From Sphingobium limneticum (GTDB lineage Bacteria > Pseudomonadota > Alphaproteobacteria > Sphingomonadales > Sphingomonadaceae), in contig NZ_VYPZ01000008.1 in the NCBI RefSeq assembly GCF_008710155.1, positions 161,911-225,910 on the forward strand: a DNA stretch of 64,000 bases. The letters run 5' to 3'. Both the position numbers and the translations under genes were made by a program. Under the pieces are notes generated by a model. The model made no database searches, had not been told where the DNA came from, and saw nothing but the letters and a program-made list of their open reading frames with translations. Below are positions 54,305 through 64,000 of the stretch, piece after piece. The stretch's first letter is position 1. Every line of letters starts with the position of its first letter.

Positions 54305-56149
54305 TCAGGGTCGGACGACCTCGAACACATCCGCTATGCCCGGTTCGGTCGGCATTTCCTCCCGCTCGGCGGCCTGTCGTGCCCACATGAGCGCGTAGAG
54401 GCCGTCGGCGCGGACGAGGTCGGCATGGCGGCCGCGCTCCACGATCACGCCCTTGTCCAGCACGATGATTTCGTCCGCATCGACCACGGTCGATAGGCGG
54501 TGGGCCACCACCAGAGTCGTGCGCTTGCGGCTGATGTCGCGCAGGACGGTCTGGATTTCCGTTTCCGTGCGGCTGTCCAAGGCGCTGGTCGCTTCATCCA
54601 ACACCAGTACCGGCGGATCCTTGAGCAGCGTGCGGGCGATCGCGACGCGCTGTTTCTCGCCGCCCGACAATTTGAGGCCGCGCTCGCCGACCCGCGTGGC
54701 ATAGCCCTGCGGCATATCCATGATGAAGTCGTGGATGGAAGCCGATTTCGCCGCCGCCTCTATCTGCGCCTGGCTCGCCCCTTCCCGGCCATAGCCGATA
54801 TTATAGCCGACCGTGTCGTTGAACAGGACCATGTCCTGCGGCACGATGCCGATCGCGGCGCGCAGCGAGGCCTGGGTCACGCCGGCGATATCCTGCCCGT
54901 CGATCGACACTTGCCCCGACTGGATATCGTAGAAGCGGAACAGGATGCGAGCGATGGTGGATTTGCCGGCACCGGATGGGCCGACGATCGCCAACGTCTT
55001 GCCCGCCGGCACGGTGAAGCTGACATCGTGCAGGATTTCGCGTTCGGGATCATAGCCGAAGCGCACATGATCGAAGCGAACGGCGCCACCATGCGGCTGC
55101 AACGCCGGGGCGTCGGGCCGGTCGGCGATTTCCTGCTGCGTGTCGATCAGCTTGTACATCGCCTCCATGTCGATCAACCCTTGGCGGATGGTGCGATAGA
55201 CCATGCCGAGCAGGTCGAGCGGCCGGAACAGCTGGCTGAGCAGCGTATTGACCAGCACGACGTCGCCGGTGGTGAATTGCCCCCGGCTCCAGCCCCACAC
55301 GGTGTACGCCATCGCGCCCGCCATCATCAGGTTGGTGATGAGCGACTGACCGATATTGAGCCAGGCGAGGCTGTTCTCGCTCTTGACCGCCGCCTTGGCA
55401 TAGCGGCGCATCGCCCTGCCGTAGCGGGTCGCCTCCCGCTGCTCGGCGCCGAAATATTTGACCGTTTCGAAATTGAGCAGGCTGTCGACGGCATGGGCGA
55501 CGGCATTGGTGTCCATGTCGACCATGTCGCGCCGCAACTGGTTGCGCCATTCGGTGACGGTGCGTGTGAAGCCGATATAGAGCGCCACCATGACGAGCGT
55601 GGCGACGACCAGTCCGGCACCGAATTTGACGAAGAAGATGATGCAGACCGCGACCAGCTCCAGCACGGTCGGCGCGATGTTGAACAGCAGGAAATAGAGC
55701 ATCGTGTCGATGCTTTTGGTGCCGCGCTCCACGATCTTCGTCACGGCGCCGGTGCGGCGGTCGAGGTGGAAGCGCAGCGACAGGCGGTGCAGATGGACGA
55801 AGACATCGTCCGCCAAGCGCCGTCCAGCCTCCTGCCCGACCTTTTCGAACACGGCATTGCGCAGATTGTCGAACAAGACGCTGGCGAAACGGGCGCCGGC
55901 ATAGGTGGCGACCAGCGCCATGGCGAGGCCGACTGCCGGCTCCATGCCCGGCGCCATCCGGTCGATCGCCGCCTTGTAGGCGAAGGGCATGGCGAGGCTG
56001 ACGATCTTAGCCAGCAGCACCAGCCCCATGGCGATGGCGACGCGGCGGCGCAGCGCGGCAGAATCGGCCGGCCACAGATAGGGCAGGAAGCGGCGCAGCG
56101 TCGCCCAGACGGGCGGGATCGGCGTGGAGTCGGGCGTGGAAGGTGGCAT
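54305..56149 (-). CDS. Atm1-type ABC exporter (ABCB7/HMT1 family)
   Basis: A 614-residue half-transporter: six membrane helices (about 35-330), then a nucleotide-binding domain with Walker A GPSGAGKST, signature LSGGEKQR and Walker B VLVLDEATSALD. It is very similar in layout to Atm1 of Novosphingobium, which exports glutathione-linked metals or persulfides and confers heavy-metal resistance. The homodimer sits in the inner membrane. gshA in the same window would supply glutathione. It converges with the thioesterase gene. Confidence 0.92.
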   Translation of the reverse strand: MPPSTPDSTPIPPVWATLRRFLPYLWPADSAALRRRVAIAMGLVLLAKIVSLAMPFAYKAAIDRMAPGMEPAVGLAMALVATYAGARFASVLFDNLRNAVFEKVGQEAGRRLADDVFVHLHRLSLRFHLDRRTGAVTKIVERGTKSIDTMLYFLLFNIAPTVLELVAVCIIFFVKFGAGLVVATLVMVALYIGFTRTVTEWRNQLRRDMVDMDTNAVAHAVDSLLNFETVKYFGAEQREATRYGRAMRRYAKAAVKSENSLAWLNIGQSLITNLMMAGAMAYTVWGWSRGQFTTGDVVLVNTLLSQLFRPLDLLGMVYRTIRQGLIDMEAMYKLIDTQQEIADRPDAPALQPHGGAVRFDHVRFGYDPEREILHDVSFTVPAGKTLAIVGPSGAGKSTIARILFRFYDIQSGQVSIDGQDIAGVTQASLRAAIGIVPQDMVLFNDTVGYNIGYGREGASQAQIEAAAKSASIHDFIMDMPQGYATRVGERGLKLSGGEKQRVAIARTLLKDPPVLVLDEATSALDSRTETEIQTVLRDISRKRTTLVVAHRLSTVVDADEIIVLDKGVIVERGRHADLVRADGLYALMWARQAAEREEMPTEPGIADVFEVVRP

Positions 56150-56233
56150 CGGCGCCTATGTAGGGGTTGCGGCGCCGCAATCCAGTGATTGTGCCACCAG
56201 GGATGCGGATCGGCCCAGCGATAAGAAAAGTCG

Positions 56234-56300
56234 CGCTTAACTTCGCACATTTCCCGCTGAACTCGACTGAATATTGCGCAATCATGTTCCTATCGGAAAG
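56234..56300 (+). repeat. Two-block non-coding element, copy B
   Basis: The 24-base block (56234-56257), a 30-base spacer and the 13-base block TCCTATCGGAAAG (56288-56300) repeat copy A (13183-13249) in inverted orientation with identical spacing. The spacer keeps only TCGAC (56263-56267) clearly. The 13-base block ends exactly before ATG 56301 and contains GGAAAG, so it may serve as a ribosome binding site here. Confidence 0.65.
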
Positions 56301-56456
56301 ATGCCCTGCGTCGTGGCCGAATGGCTGCGCAATATGCGGCGGCAAGGCTCTATCATCGACGGGACTGTCGACCAGGCACCGTTCGGCCCGATGGCGGCGA
56401 AACCGGGTCCGTTGAACAAGGATCATGGGGCCATTGTGATCGAACCGCCCCCGTAA
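56301..56456 (+). CDS. Possible small protein (51 aa)
   Basis: An open frame starting MPCVVAEWLRNMRRQG and ending IVIEPPP. It has a start directly behind copy B of the repeated element and third-position GC close to that of real genes. No family is recognised. It may be chance, since such frames arise often in GC-rich DNA. It fills most of the otherwise empty 400-base gap between the Atm1-type gene and DUF6891. Confidence 0.35.
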   Translation: MPCVVAEWLRNMRRQGSIIDGTVDQAPFGPMAAKPGPLNKDHGAIVIEPPP

Positions 56457-56549
56457 CGGAACAAAGCGACGCTTTAGACTCTTTTCCTTTGCGGCATAGC
56501 GCGGCATGATGGGACCGTCGTGACGCATCGCAGGAGGCAAGACAGGCGC

Positions 56550-57254
56550 ATGTTCGGGTCTTTGTGGAAGCGGATTTTCGGAAAACAGGCTGCCGGCAAC
56601 GACCAGATATGCGAGGCGAAAGGCCCTGCCCCGACGTCTAATTCGACTGGCAACGCCGCGCCCAGTTACGATCCCGTCGCCGCTTTGCGCGATCTGGTGC
56701 GGCGGGATGTCGCGGGCGGCTTTTTCGACGATGACGCGATCCTGACCAACGCCAACGATGTGTTCGAGGAGGAATTGCCCCGGCCGCTGTTGCGGGTCGA
56801 GGCGTCGGCGGCGCTGCGCGCGGCGCTGGCCGATCATCGCGCGGCCGAGCGGGACTGGTCGGAAATGACCGATTGCGACCGGCTGGATGCCGCCTTCGAC
56901 GCATTGGAAGAGGAAGGCATCGTCGCGCGGCAGAATTTCACCTGCTGCGGCACATGCGGCGCGTCCGAAATCTGGGACGAGATCGAAGCGGCGCAGGATG
57001 AAGGCTTGGGCGTGGAGGGATACGCCTTTTTCCACATGCAGGACACCGAATCCGCGGTCGAGGGCCATGGCCTTTATTTGAACTATGGCGCCTGCGACCA
57101 GGGCGAGGACAAGGCGGTCGCGATCGGCCATCGCATCGTCGAGCAGTTGGAGGCGCATGGGCTGACGACCCGCTGGGACGGGCGGCTGGAGCAGCGCATC
57201 GGCGTGTCGCTGGAATGGAAGAAGCGGCGTAGCGCGGTGCTGATCCAGGACTAG
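56550..57254 (+). CDS. DUF6891 family protein
   Basis: A 234-residue soluble protein; residues 50-225 match DUF6891 as I recall it (VRRDVAGGFFDDDAILTNANDVF; WSEMTDCDRLDAAFDALEEEGIVARQNFTCCGTCGASE; GYAFFHMQDTESAVEGHGLYLNYGA; WDGRLEQRIGV). A CCGTC cysteine group (near 130-134) is notable. ATG 56550 follows AGGAGG at a rather long distance; GTG 56520 is possible. Function unknown. Confidence 0.8.
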   Translation: MFGSLWKRIFGKQAAGNDQICEAKGPAPTSNSTGNAAPSYDPVAALRDLVRRDVAGGFFDDDAILTNANDVFEEELPRPLLRVEASAALRAALADHRAAERDWSEMTDCDRLDAAFDALEEEGIVARQNFTCCGTCGASEIWDEIEAAQDEGLGVEGYAFFHMQDTESAVEGHGLYLNYGACDQGEDKAVAIGHRIVEQLEAHGLTTRWDGRLEQRIGVSLEWKKRRSAVLIQD

Positions 57255-57405
57255 AATATCGGTTCTACGCGATGTCCCGGTTATCGGATGGCTGCACCCG
57301 ATCGGCAATCGTGCCTGAGCGCCGAAGTTCACACCGTGGCACGGCTTTTGCGCCCGAAGCGCTCGCGAAGCTTTCGCGAGGCGTTCGGATGGCGCTCGCC
57401 AGGCT

Positions 57406-57726
57406 TCACACACGCTCTCGCGACGCCCCCCTTCCTATTATGGACGCAGCGCCACCACTGCCCATATATACGGCCAGCGGGTGATGCATCGTGCGCTCAT
57501 GCAACATCAGCGCTTCCGCCCAGTTGCGATCGAACTCCGTGCCGGCAAGGCGGCGACGCAGGCGATGCGCACTGGACGGCGACATGCCCACCGCGCGCGC
57601 GGCGTAGCGAACGCTGCCGGTGTGGAGCAATGTGCCAAGGAAGCTGGCCTGCAACGCGGGCGTCCAGCGGGCGCGGCGTTTTTTGGCAGGGCAAGCGGGC
57701 GGATTGGGGGGAGAAGTCTGTTCCAT
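57406..57726 (-). CDS. Small helix-turn-helix-like protein
   Basis: A 106-residue protein with a central ARWTPALQASFLGTLLHTGSVRYAARAVGMSPSSAHRLRRR. The pattern W-T-x-Q...F...L...GSV..AA..VGMS..SA..LRR is common in small sphingomonad DNA-binding proteins. ATG 57726 is the nearest start with reasonable context. The target is unknown. It follows the AbrB-like gene on the same strand. Confidence 0.65.
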   Translation of the reverse strand: MEQTSPPNPPACPAKKRRARWTPALQASFLGTLLHTGSVRYAARAVGMSPSSAHRLRRRLAGTEFDRNWAEALMLHERTMHHPLAVYMGSGGAASIIGRGASRERV

Positions 57727-57779
57727 CCATGAGGATAGATCAGAGGATTTCCTAATAGGAAAGGGGAGACGAAGCCCGA

Positions 57780-57989
57780 TCAATTCCTCATGCTATCCCC
57801 AGCCTCACCCGCTTCTTTCCCTCTTCCATCCGGAGTTGGAGAAATCTTAGAAAGCGCAACCCCGTTGGAAGTCCATGTAGCATGAAGAGTGTCGCCCACA
57901 GCCACACCCAGATATGCCAGCAAATCCGCCGGAAGGATGAGTGCTGCGCCGTCATCGCAATCTTCGACTTTGAGTTTTCGGTTGGCCAT
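57780..57989 (-). CDS. AbrB/MazE-like protein (orphan)
   Basis: A 69-residue protein whose first 50 residues (MANRKLKVEDCDDGAALILPADLLAYLGVAVGDTL) fit the swapped-hairpin AbrB/SpoVT fold of antitoxins. No toxin gene is adjacent, so it may be a leftover antitoxin or a stand-alone regulator. The next minus-strand gene upstream, the Cys-rich protein gene, ends 39 bases before its start. Confidence 0.6.
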   Translation of the reverse strand: MANRKLKVEDCDDGAALILPADLLAYLGVAVGDTLHATWTSNGVALSKISPTPDGRGKEAGEAGDSMRN

Positions 57990-58028
57990 GCGCCGACTAT
58001 GCCATGGCCGGCGAAGACCAAGACATAA

Positions 58029-58400
58029 TCATATCCCATTCGGATCAATATGATGTCCCAATCCCGCCTGCCGGAGTCGATCCGCCCAGTCGGGTCGGCA
58101 GTGACGGGCGCGAATGCAGTCGACTTCGCCGACATGCATCGCATCCATCATTCTGACAAATTCCTCATCCGTTTCGGGCTGACGCGCGACGTAGCAGTGA
58201 GAATATGACCCGTCCGGCAACCATGCCAGCAGGTCGGGCGCGACATCCTCCCAAACGCCGCAGGAGATACAGCACCCGTCCTCCACATAGAAGGTACCCG
58301 GCACATTAGCCGGATGCGGTGGCCGGGGTGTGTATAGTCGATGCGATTCCCCTTTATGGGCGAACCGTCGCGACAACTCTGCCAGCCAAGCCCGGATCAT
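58029..58400 (-). CDS. Small Cys-rich ferredoxin-like protein
   Basis: A 123-residue protein with C43-C44-x2-C47 in YVEDGCCISCGVWEDVAPDLL, C69 in SHCYVARQPETDEE and C95, C101 near the C-terminus. It resembles small proteins annotated as ferredoxins whose function is unknown. The start is only 12 bases after the thiC stop, so it is probably cotranscribed with thiC and under the TPP riboswitch. ThiC is an Fe-S radical SAM enzyme, so a redox link is possible but speculative. Confidence 0.65.
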   Translation of the reverse strand: MIRAWLAELSRRFAHKGESHRLYTPRPPHPANVPGTFYVEDGCCISCGVWEDVAPDLLAWLPDGSYSHCYVARQPETDEEFVRMMDAMHVGEVDCIRARHCRPDWADRLRQAGLGHHIDPNGI

Positions 58401-58412
58401 CGGCCACCTTCC

Positions 58413-60389
<1,977 letters not shown>

Positions 60390-60397
60390 TTAGCCTT

Positions 60398-60805
60398 TCA
60401 GACGGAAATGGTGGCGCGGCCGGTGAGGCCGGCGAGGAAGAGGAGGATGCCGAGGATGAGCGCGATGCCGGCCCAGACGCGGATGAAGCCGGTCGACCAG
60501 TGGCCGATGCGGATGAGCGGGCCGGGCACGGCAAGCAACATCGCGCCCTCGATCAGCGCGACATAGCCGATCAGGCTGACAACGACGGCGAGCGGGTCGG
60601 TCCATATGCTGTGGATCAGGACCAGCGTGCCGCCGACCGCGAAGACGGCGAACCCCAGCGCCACGACCAGGCCCGGCGATCGGTTGAGATCGTCCATCAC
60701 CGCCCGCCAGCGCGGCGGGCTGGCCAGACCACCAATGCCGATGACGATCATGTAGAGGCCGAAAATTTCGGCCAGGCGCAGCGTCAGAACGGAAATCGTA
60801 TCCAT
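60398..60805 (-). CDS. Small membrane protein in thiC operon
   Basis: A 135-residue protein with four hydrophobic segments (about 12-30, 45-65, 72-95, 105-128): MDTISVLTLRLAEIFGLYMIVIG, then VVALGFAVFAVGGTLVLIH, and IRVWAGIALILGILLFLAGL. No family with known function is recognised. GAGAGG precedes ATG 60805. It is the first gene after the TPP riboswitch and is followed 11 bases later by thiC, so its synthesis should fall when thiamine pyrophosphate is plentiful. Confidence 0.75.
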   Translation of the reverse strand: MDTISVLTLRLAEIFGLYMIVIGIGGLASPPRWRAVMDDLNRSPGLVVALGFAVFAVGGTLVLIHSIWTDPLAVVVSLIGYVALIEGAMLLAVPGPLIRIGHWSTGFIRVWAGIALILGILLFLAGLTGRATISV

Positions 60806-60874
60806 GGGCCGCCTCTCTTTCGTCTCTTCTCAAAGACGCAGGGCGGACGCGGTTTGCGGATTACACAAGCCGTT

Positions 60875-60966
60875 CCCTCCCTACGCCGGTGTCAGCCGGA
60901 TCAGGTTCGACGGGTCGCAGCCACTTCAGCTGCCTCTCAACCGCTTGTGCGCGGTCCCCCGGGGAT
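60875..60966 (-). promoter_or_regulatory. TPP riboswitch (THI element)
   Basis: On the minus strand, the conserved GAGAGGC lies before ACCCGTCGAACCTGATCCGG and CTGACACCGGCGTAGGGA, the hallmark sequence of the TPP-binding aptamer. It ends 70 bases before the membrane protein gene that leads the thiC operon and should switch off expression when thiamine pyrophosphate binds. Confidence 0.95.
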
Positions 60967-61009
60967 GCTGGACAGGATAGGGGCGAAACGGCACAAGGTC
61001 CAGCAGCTT

Positions 61010-61303
61010 ATGTTCGATACCCCGCCCCCCGATCTGTCGACCAAGGCTGGCCGCAAGGCCTGGCGCCATGAAATGCGCATGGTGGCGGTGCGGCCGCGCC
61101 GATGGGGATTGTGGCTGCTGACGCTGGGCTTCCTGCTGGTCATGGCGCCCGCCGCCTTTGGCCTGCACAGCCTGTGGGGCTGGTCGCCCAGCCTGATCGG
61201 GAGCCTGCTGATGCTGGGCGCGTTACCCCTGCTGATAGCGAGCGCCGTGTTGCGCGCCCGCTATATGAAGGGGCGATTCACCTTGCCGGGGGATAAGTGC
61301 TGA
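61010..61303 (+). CDS. Small two-helix membrane protein
   Basis: A 97-residue protein: a basic N-terminus (MFDTPPPDLSTKAGRKAWRHEMRMVAVRPRRW), two hydrophobic segments (about 33-50 and 58-82), and a short charged tail. No family is recognised. ATG 61010 is the first start after the riboswitch region on the other strand. Its stop overlaps the start of the next gene (TGATG), so the two are coupled. Confidence 0.7.
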   Translation: MFDTPPPDLSTKAGRKAWRHEMRMVAVRPRRWGLWLLTLGFLLVMAPAAFGLHSLWGWSPSLIGSLLMLGALPLLIASAVLRARYMKGRFTLPGDKC

Positions 61304-63411
61304 TGAACAAGAGGATGATGCTGTTGGTGACTGCCGCGATGCTGACCGGGGCCGGCGCGCCCCCTTCCCCCTCCGCTGCGCCGGCGGATGACCCCTTCAT
61401 CTGGCTGGAGGATTGGACCGGGCCGCGGGCGATGCAGTGGGTCGAGGCGGAGAACAAGGCGACAGAGGCCGCGCTACAGGGCGATCCGCGCTATGCCGGT
61501 TACTATCGGGACGCGCTCGCCATCGCATCGGCCAAGGACCGGATCGCCATGCCGATGCTGGTTCATGGCCGCGTCTATAATTTCTGGCGCGACGCCGATC
61601 ATCCGCAGGGTATCTGGCGTTACACTTCTGAAGCCGATTATGCGACCGAGGCGCCGCACTGGACGACGGTGCTGGACCTGGACGCCCTGTCGAAGGCGGA
61701 CGGCAAGAAATGGGTGTGGAAGGGTGCGACCATCCTCGATCCCGAGGAACGGCTGGCGCTGATCAACCTGTCGGACGGTGGCGAGGATGCGGTGACGCTG
61801 CGCGAGTTCGACCTGGTGTCGGGCGCGTTCGTGCAGGGCGGTTTCGATATTCCCACCTCCAAGCAGAATGAAGCGTGGCTGGACAAGGACTCCCTGCTGC
61901 TGGCCCGCGACTGGGGCGAAGGCAGCATGACCAAGTCGGGCTATCCCTTCGTGGTGAAGCTGGTGCAACGCGGGCAGCCCTTGTCGGCGGCGCGGGAAAT
62001 CTATCGGGGCGCGGCCAGCGATCAGGTCGGCACCTTCCCGATGCTGTTGTCGGACGGATCGGGCAACCGCGCGGCCTTTCTCTATCGCGGCGTGACCTTT
62101 TTCGGCAACGAAACCTATCTCGTCACGGGTGAAGGGGTGAAGAGGCTCCCCCTCCCCGCCAAGAGCCAGTTGCAGGGCATGGTGCAGGGACAGGTGCTGA
62201 TCCAGACCAGCGAGCTTTGGGAAAGCGGCGGCGTGACCGTGCCGGCGGGATCGCTGGCGGCCGTCCCATTGCAGGCGCTGGAAGCGGGCGAGACGCTCAA
62301 GCCGCAGATATTGTTCGCGCCCAATGCCCGCCAGTCGATCGACGGCGTGGCGGCGACGAAGAACCGGGTGATCCTGGTCCTCAACGATAATGTGCGTGGG
62401 CGGGTGCTGGTGCTGACGCCGGGAAGCGGCAAATGGACGAGCAGGCCGCTGGCCTTGCCCGACAATGCGACCATCGCGATCGCCAGCGCGACCGACAAGA
62501 ATGATAACGCCTATCTGTCGGTGGCCGGCTTCCTGTCGCCCACGACGCTCTGGGCGCTGGATGCCAACCACCCTGCTCCGACTCAAGTGAAGGCCATGCC
62601 GGCCCGGTTCGATGCGCAGGGCCTGACCGTCGATCAATTTGAGGCGACGTCGAGCGATGGGACGAAAATCCCCTATTTCATCGTCCATCGCAAGGACATG
62701 AAGCCCGACGGGTCCACCCCGACGATCATGACCGCCTATGGCGGGTTCGAGATTGCCATGACGCCCAGCTATGCCGCGAGCACGGGCAAGCTGTGGCTGG
62801 AGCGGGGCAACAGCTTCGTGTTGGCGAATATTCGCGGCGGCGGCGAATTCGGCCCGGCCTGGCATGAGGCGGGGCTGAAGACGAAGCGGCAGATCATCTA
62901 TGATGATTTCGCGGCGGTGGCGCAGGACATCTTCGCGCGCAAATTATCCTCGCCCCGGCGGCTCGGTATCTATGGCGGATCGAACGGCGGGCTGTTGATG
63001 GGGGTGGAATTCACCCAGCATCCCGAACTGTGGAACGCCGTGACGATCCAGGTGCCGTTGCTGGACATGGTCCGGTACGAGCAGATCGCAGCCGGCGCGT
63101 CCTGGGTGGACGAATATGGCAGCGTGTCGGTGCCGGCGGAGAAGGCATTTCTGGAAAAGATTTCGCCCTATGCGAACATCCGCAAGGGCGTGAAATATCC
63201 CACGCCCTATATCTGGACCACGACGAAGGACGACCGCGTGGGTCCGCAGCATGCGCGTAAATTCGCGGCGCGGCTGAAGGATTATGGGTTGCCCTATTAT
63301 TTTTACGAGGATACCGCCGGCGGCCATTCTGGCGACTCCGACATTGCGCAGGGTGCGCGATTGCAGGCGATGCAGATGGTGTATTTCAGCCGGTTTCTGG
63401 AGGGGAAGTAG
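61303..63411 (+). CDS. Prolyl oligopeptidase family serine peptidase
   Basis: A 702-residue S9A-type peptidase with a Sec/lipoprotein-like hydrophobic N-terminus (MNKRMMLLVTAAMLTGAGA), so it is probably periplasmic. The propeller is at about 60-430. The catalytic triad is S560 (GGSNGGLL), D644 (KDDRVGPQHA) and H675 (AGGHSGDS). It cuts short proline-containing peptides. ATG 61303 overlaps the preceding small membrane protein gene. Confidence 0.93.
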   Translation: MNKRMMLLVTAAMLTGAGAPPSPSAAPADDPFIWLEDWTGPRAMQWVEAENKATEAALQGDPRYAGYYRDALAIASAKDRIAMPMLVHGRVYNFWRDADHPQGIWRYTSEADYATEAPHWTTVLDLDALSKADGKKWVWKGATILDPEERLALINLSDGGEDAVTLREFDLVSGAFVQGGFDIPTSKQNEAWLDKDSLLLARDWGEGSMTKSGYPFVVKLVQRGQPLSAAREIYRGAASDQVGTFPMLLSDGSGNRAAFLYRGVTFFGNETYLVTGEGVKRLPLPAKSQLQGMVQGQVLIQTSELWESGGVTVPAGSLAAVPLQALEAGETLKPQILFAPNARQSIDGVAATKNRVILVLNDNVRGRVLVLTPGSGKWTSRPLALPDNATIAIASATDKNDNAYLSVAGFLSPTTLWALDANHPAPTQVKAMPARFDAQGLTVDQFEATSSDGTKIPYFIVHRKDMKPDGSTPTIMTAYGGFEIAMTPSYAASTGKLWLERGNSFVLANIRGGGEFGPAWHEAGLKTKRQIIYDDFAAVAQDIFARKLSSPRRLGIYGGSNGGLLMGVEFTQHPELWNAVTIQVPLLDMVRYEQIAAGASWVDEYGSVSVPAEKAFLEKISPYANIRKGVKYPTPYIWTTTKDDRVGPQHARKFAARLKDYGLPYYFYEDTAGGHSGDSDIAQGARLQAMQMVYFSRFLEGK

Positions 63412-63422
63412 ATAAGCAAAAA

Positions 63423-63446
63423 GCCCGCCGGATTGGCGGGCTTTTT
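63423..63446 (+). terminator. Intrinsic terminator after prolyl oligopeptidase gene
   Basis: GCCCGCC (63423-63429) and GGCGGGC (63435-63441) form a stem with loop GGATT, followed by TTTTT; the AAAAA before it makes it usable in both directions, also ending the rRNA operon. Confidence 0.92.
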
Positions 63447-63450
63447 CATT

Positions 63451-63527
<77 letters not shown>

Positions 63528-63618
63528 CCACCAATGATAAAAGGGCGGGTCTTTCGACGCCGCCCTTTTACAAGACTTATGAATGGGTTTTGTGTCCGAT
63601 ATATGCGCGAGCTTCAAT

Positions 63619-63734
63619 GCCTGGCGACGCCCTACTCTTCCAGTGCTTGAGCAATAGTACCATCGGCGCAGACTGGTTTCACGGCCGAGTTCGGGATGGG
63701 ATCGGGTGGGTCACAGACGCTATGGTCACCAAGC
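63619..63734 (-). rRNA. rrf: 5S ribosomal RNA
   Basis: On the minus strand the terminal stem GCTTGGTGAC/GTCGCCAGGC encloses the conserved CCGATCCCATCCCGAACTCGG loop. About 116 bases. It lies between 23S rRNA and tRNA-fMet. Confidence 0.95.
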
Positions 63735-63907
63735 AATGAAGCTGGCGCATATATTGGTTTTTTGATCGATGCCGTGCACAAAAGTGTTTGCTTGCCAAAC
63801 ACGGCAACAGCCGCGTTTGGTATGTGTAATTTATATATCTGGGCTGGCTTAACAACCGCCATCGTTACATTCTTCACTGTTGCCAGTGCTGATGTTGATG
63901 GTGGGAC

Positions 63908-64000
63908 TCTTAAGCGCGATAAGAGCAATTAGGACTGGTTAGCTCCATGCGTTACCGCACTTCCACATCCAGCCTATCAACGTCGTGGTCTACGACGGCT
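63908..64000 (-). rRNA. rrl: 23S ribosomal RNA, 3' end (partial)
   Basis: The minus strand reads GACCACGACGTTGATAGGCT, then GGATGTGGAAGTGCGGTAAC and CTAACCAGTCCTAATTGCTC, the conserved 3' end of bacterial 23S rRNA. The mature end is approximate. The 173 bases between it and 5S are ordinary, AT-richer internal spacer with no gene. Confidence 0.92.

Noticed and set aside
57255..57405. Small gene in the gap after DUF6891
   Set aside because: Open frames lack ribosome binding sites and gene-like composition; the gap holds only short inverted repeats such as TCGCGAAGCTTTCGCGA.

Overview
The window reads as chromosome of an alphaproteobacterium of the family Sphingomonadaceae, probably Sphingobium, Sphingomonas or a close relative. 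The evidence is high GC with strong GC3 bias, the order mutY / DUF721 / two DsbA-like genes / smc, an Atm1-type exporter close to the Novosphingobium protein, many TonB receptors and S9 peptidases, and two palindromic intergenic repeats typical of sphingomonads. No integrase, transposase, phage gene or CRISPR array was seen. About 60 protein genes, five tRNA genes and the 3' end of an rRNA operon are annotated.

Region 1 (1-23.5 kb) is mostly housekeeping: an M13 peptidase tail, a DUF4168 protein, a proton antiporter coupled to an OmpA-like lipoprotein, bioA, infA-maf-RNase E/G-like-yacG, tRNA-Phe, a methyltransferase-like membrane protein, gshA, rsmE, ubiA-PLD, smc with two DsbA-like genes and DUF721, then mutY-nudC-pmbA-inositol phosphatase and two tandem tRNA-Gly genes.

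Region 2 (23.7-49.6 kb) is a periplasmic alcohol and aldehyde oxidation island. It holds a Mo/Fe-S aldehyde oxidoreductase (paoABC), a TonB receptor, the poorly understood accessory genes that accompany quinoprotein dehydrogenases (metallo-hydrolase, SoxYZ-like carrier, CXXCW protein, beta-propeller, substrate-binding protein), pseudoazurin, cytochrome c, a cytosolic aldehyde dehydrogenase with DUF779, a FIST protein coupled to a hybrid histidine kinase, a LuxR-type response regulator, a PQQ-dependent alcohol dehydrogenase, a porin and a second TonB receptor. The dehydrogenase carries the extra aspartate (D320) that marks lanthanide-dependent enzymes. In the inferred scheme, alcohol is oxidised in the periplasm, electrons pass to cytochrome c or pseudoazurin, and the aldehyde is finished by PaoABC outside or by the NAD(P)-linked enzyme inside. 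No pqq biosynthesis gene is in the window. A repeated sequence TTGRCC-N3-GGT-N3-AT lies in front of the main transcription units of this island and is proposed as their common operator; one copy precedes the first TonB receptor, which has a cysteine-bracketed acidic stretch.

Region 3 (49.6-64 kb) has tRNA-Thr, aminopeptidase P, two prolyl-oligopeptidase-family enzymes, a thioesterase, the Atm1-type exporter, a group of small genes (DUF6891, HTH-like, AbrB-like, Cys-rich), and a TPP-riboswitch-controlled thiC operon that also contains a small membrane protein and a Cys-rich protein. It ends in tRNA-fMet, 5S and the 3' end of 23S rRNA, all on the minus strand.

Two non-coding signals stand out beyond the genes: the shared operator, and a 67-base two-block element present at 13183-13249 and, inverted, at 56234-56300 with identical internal spacing.
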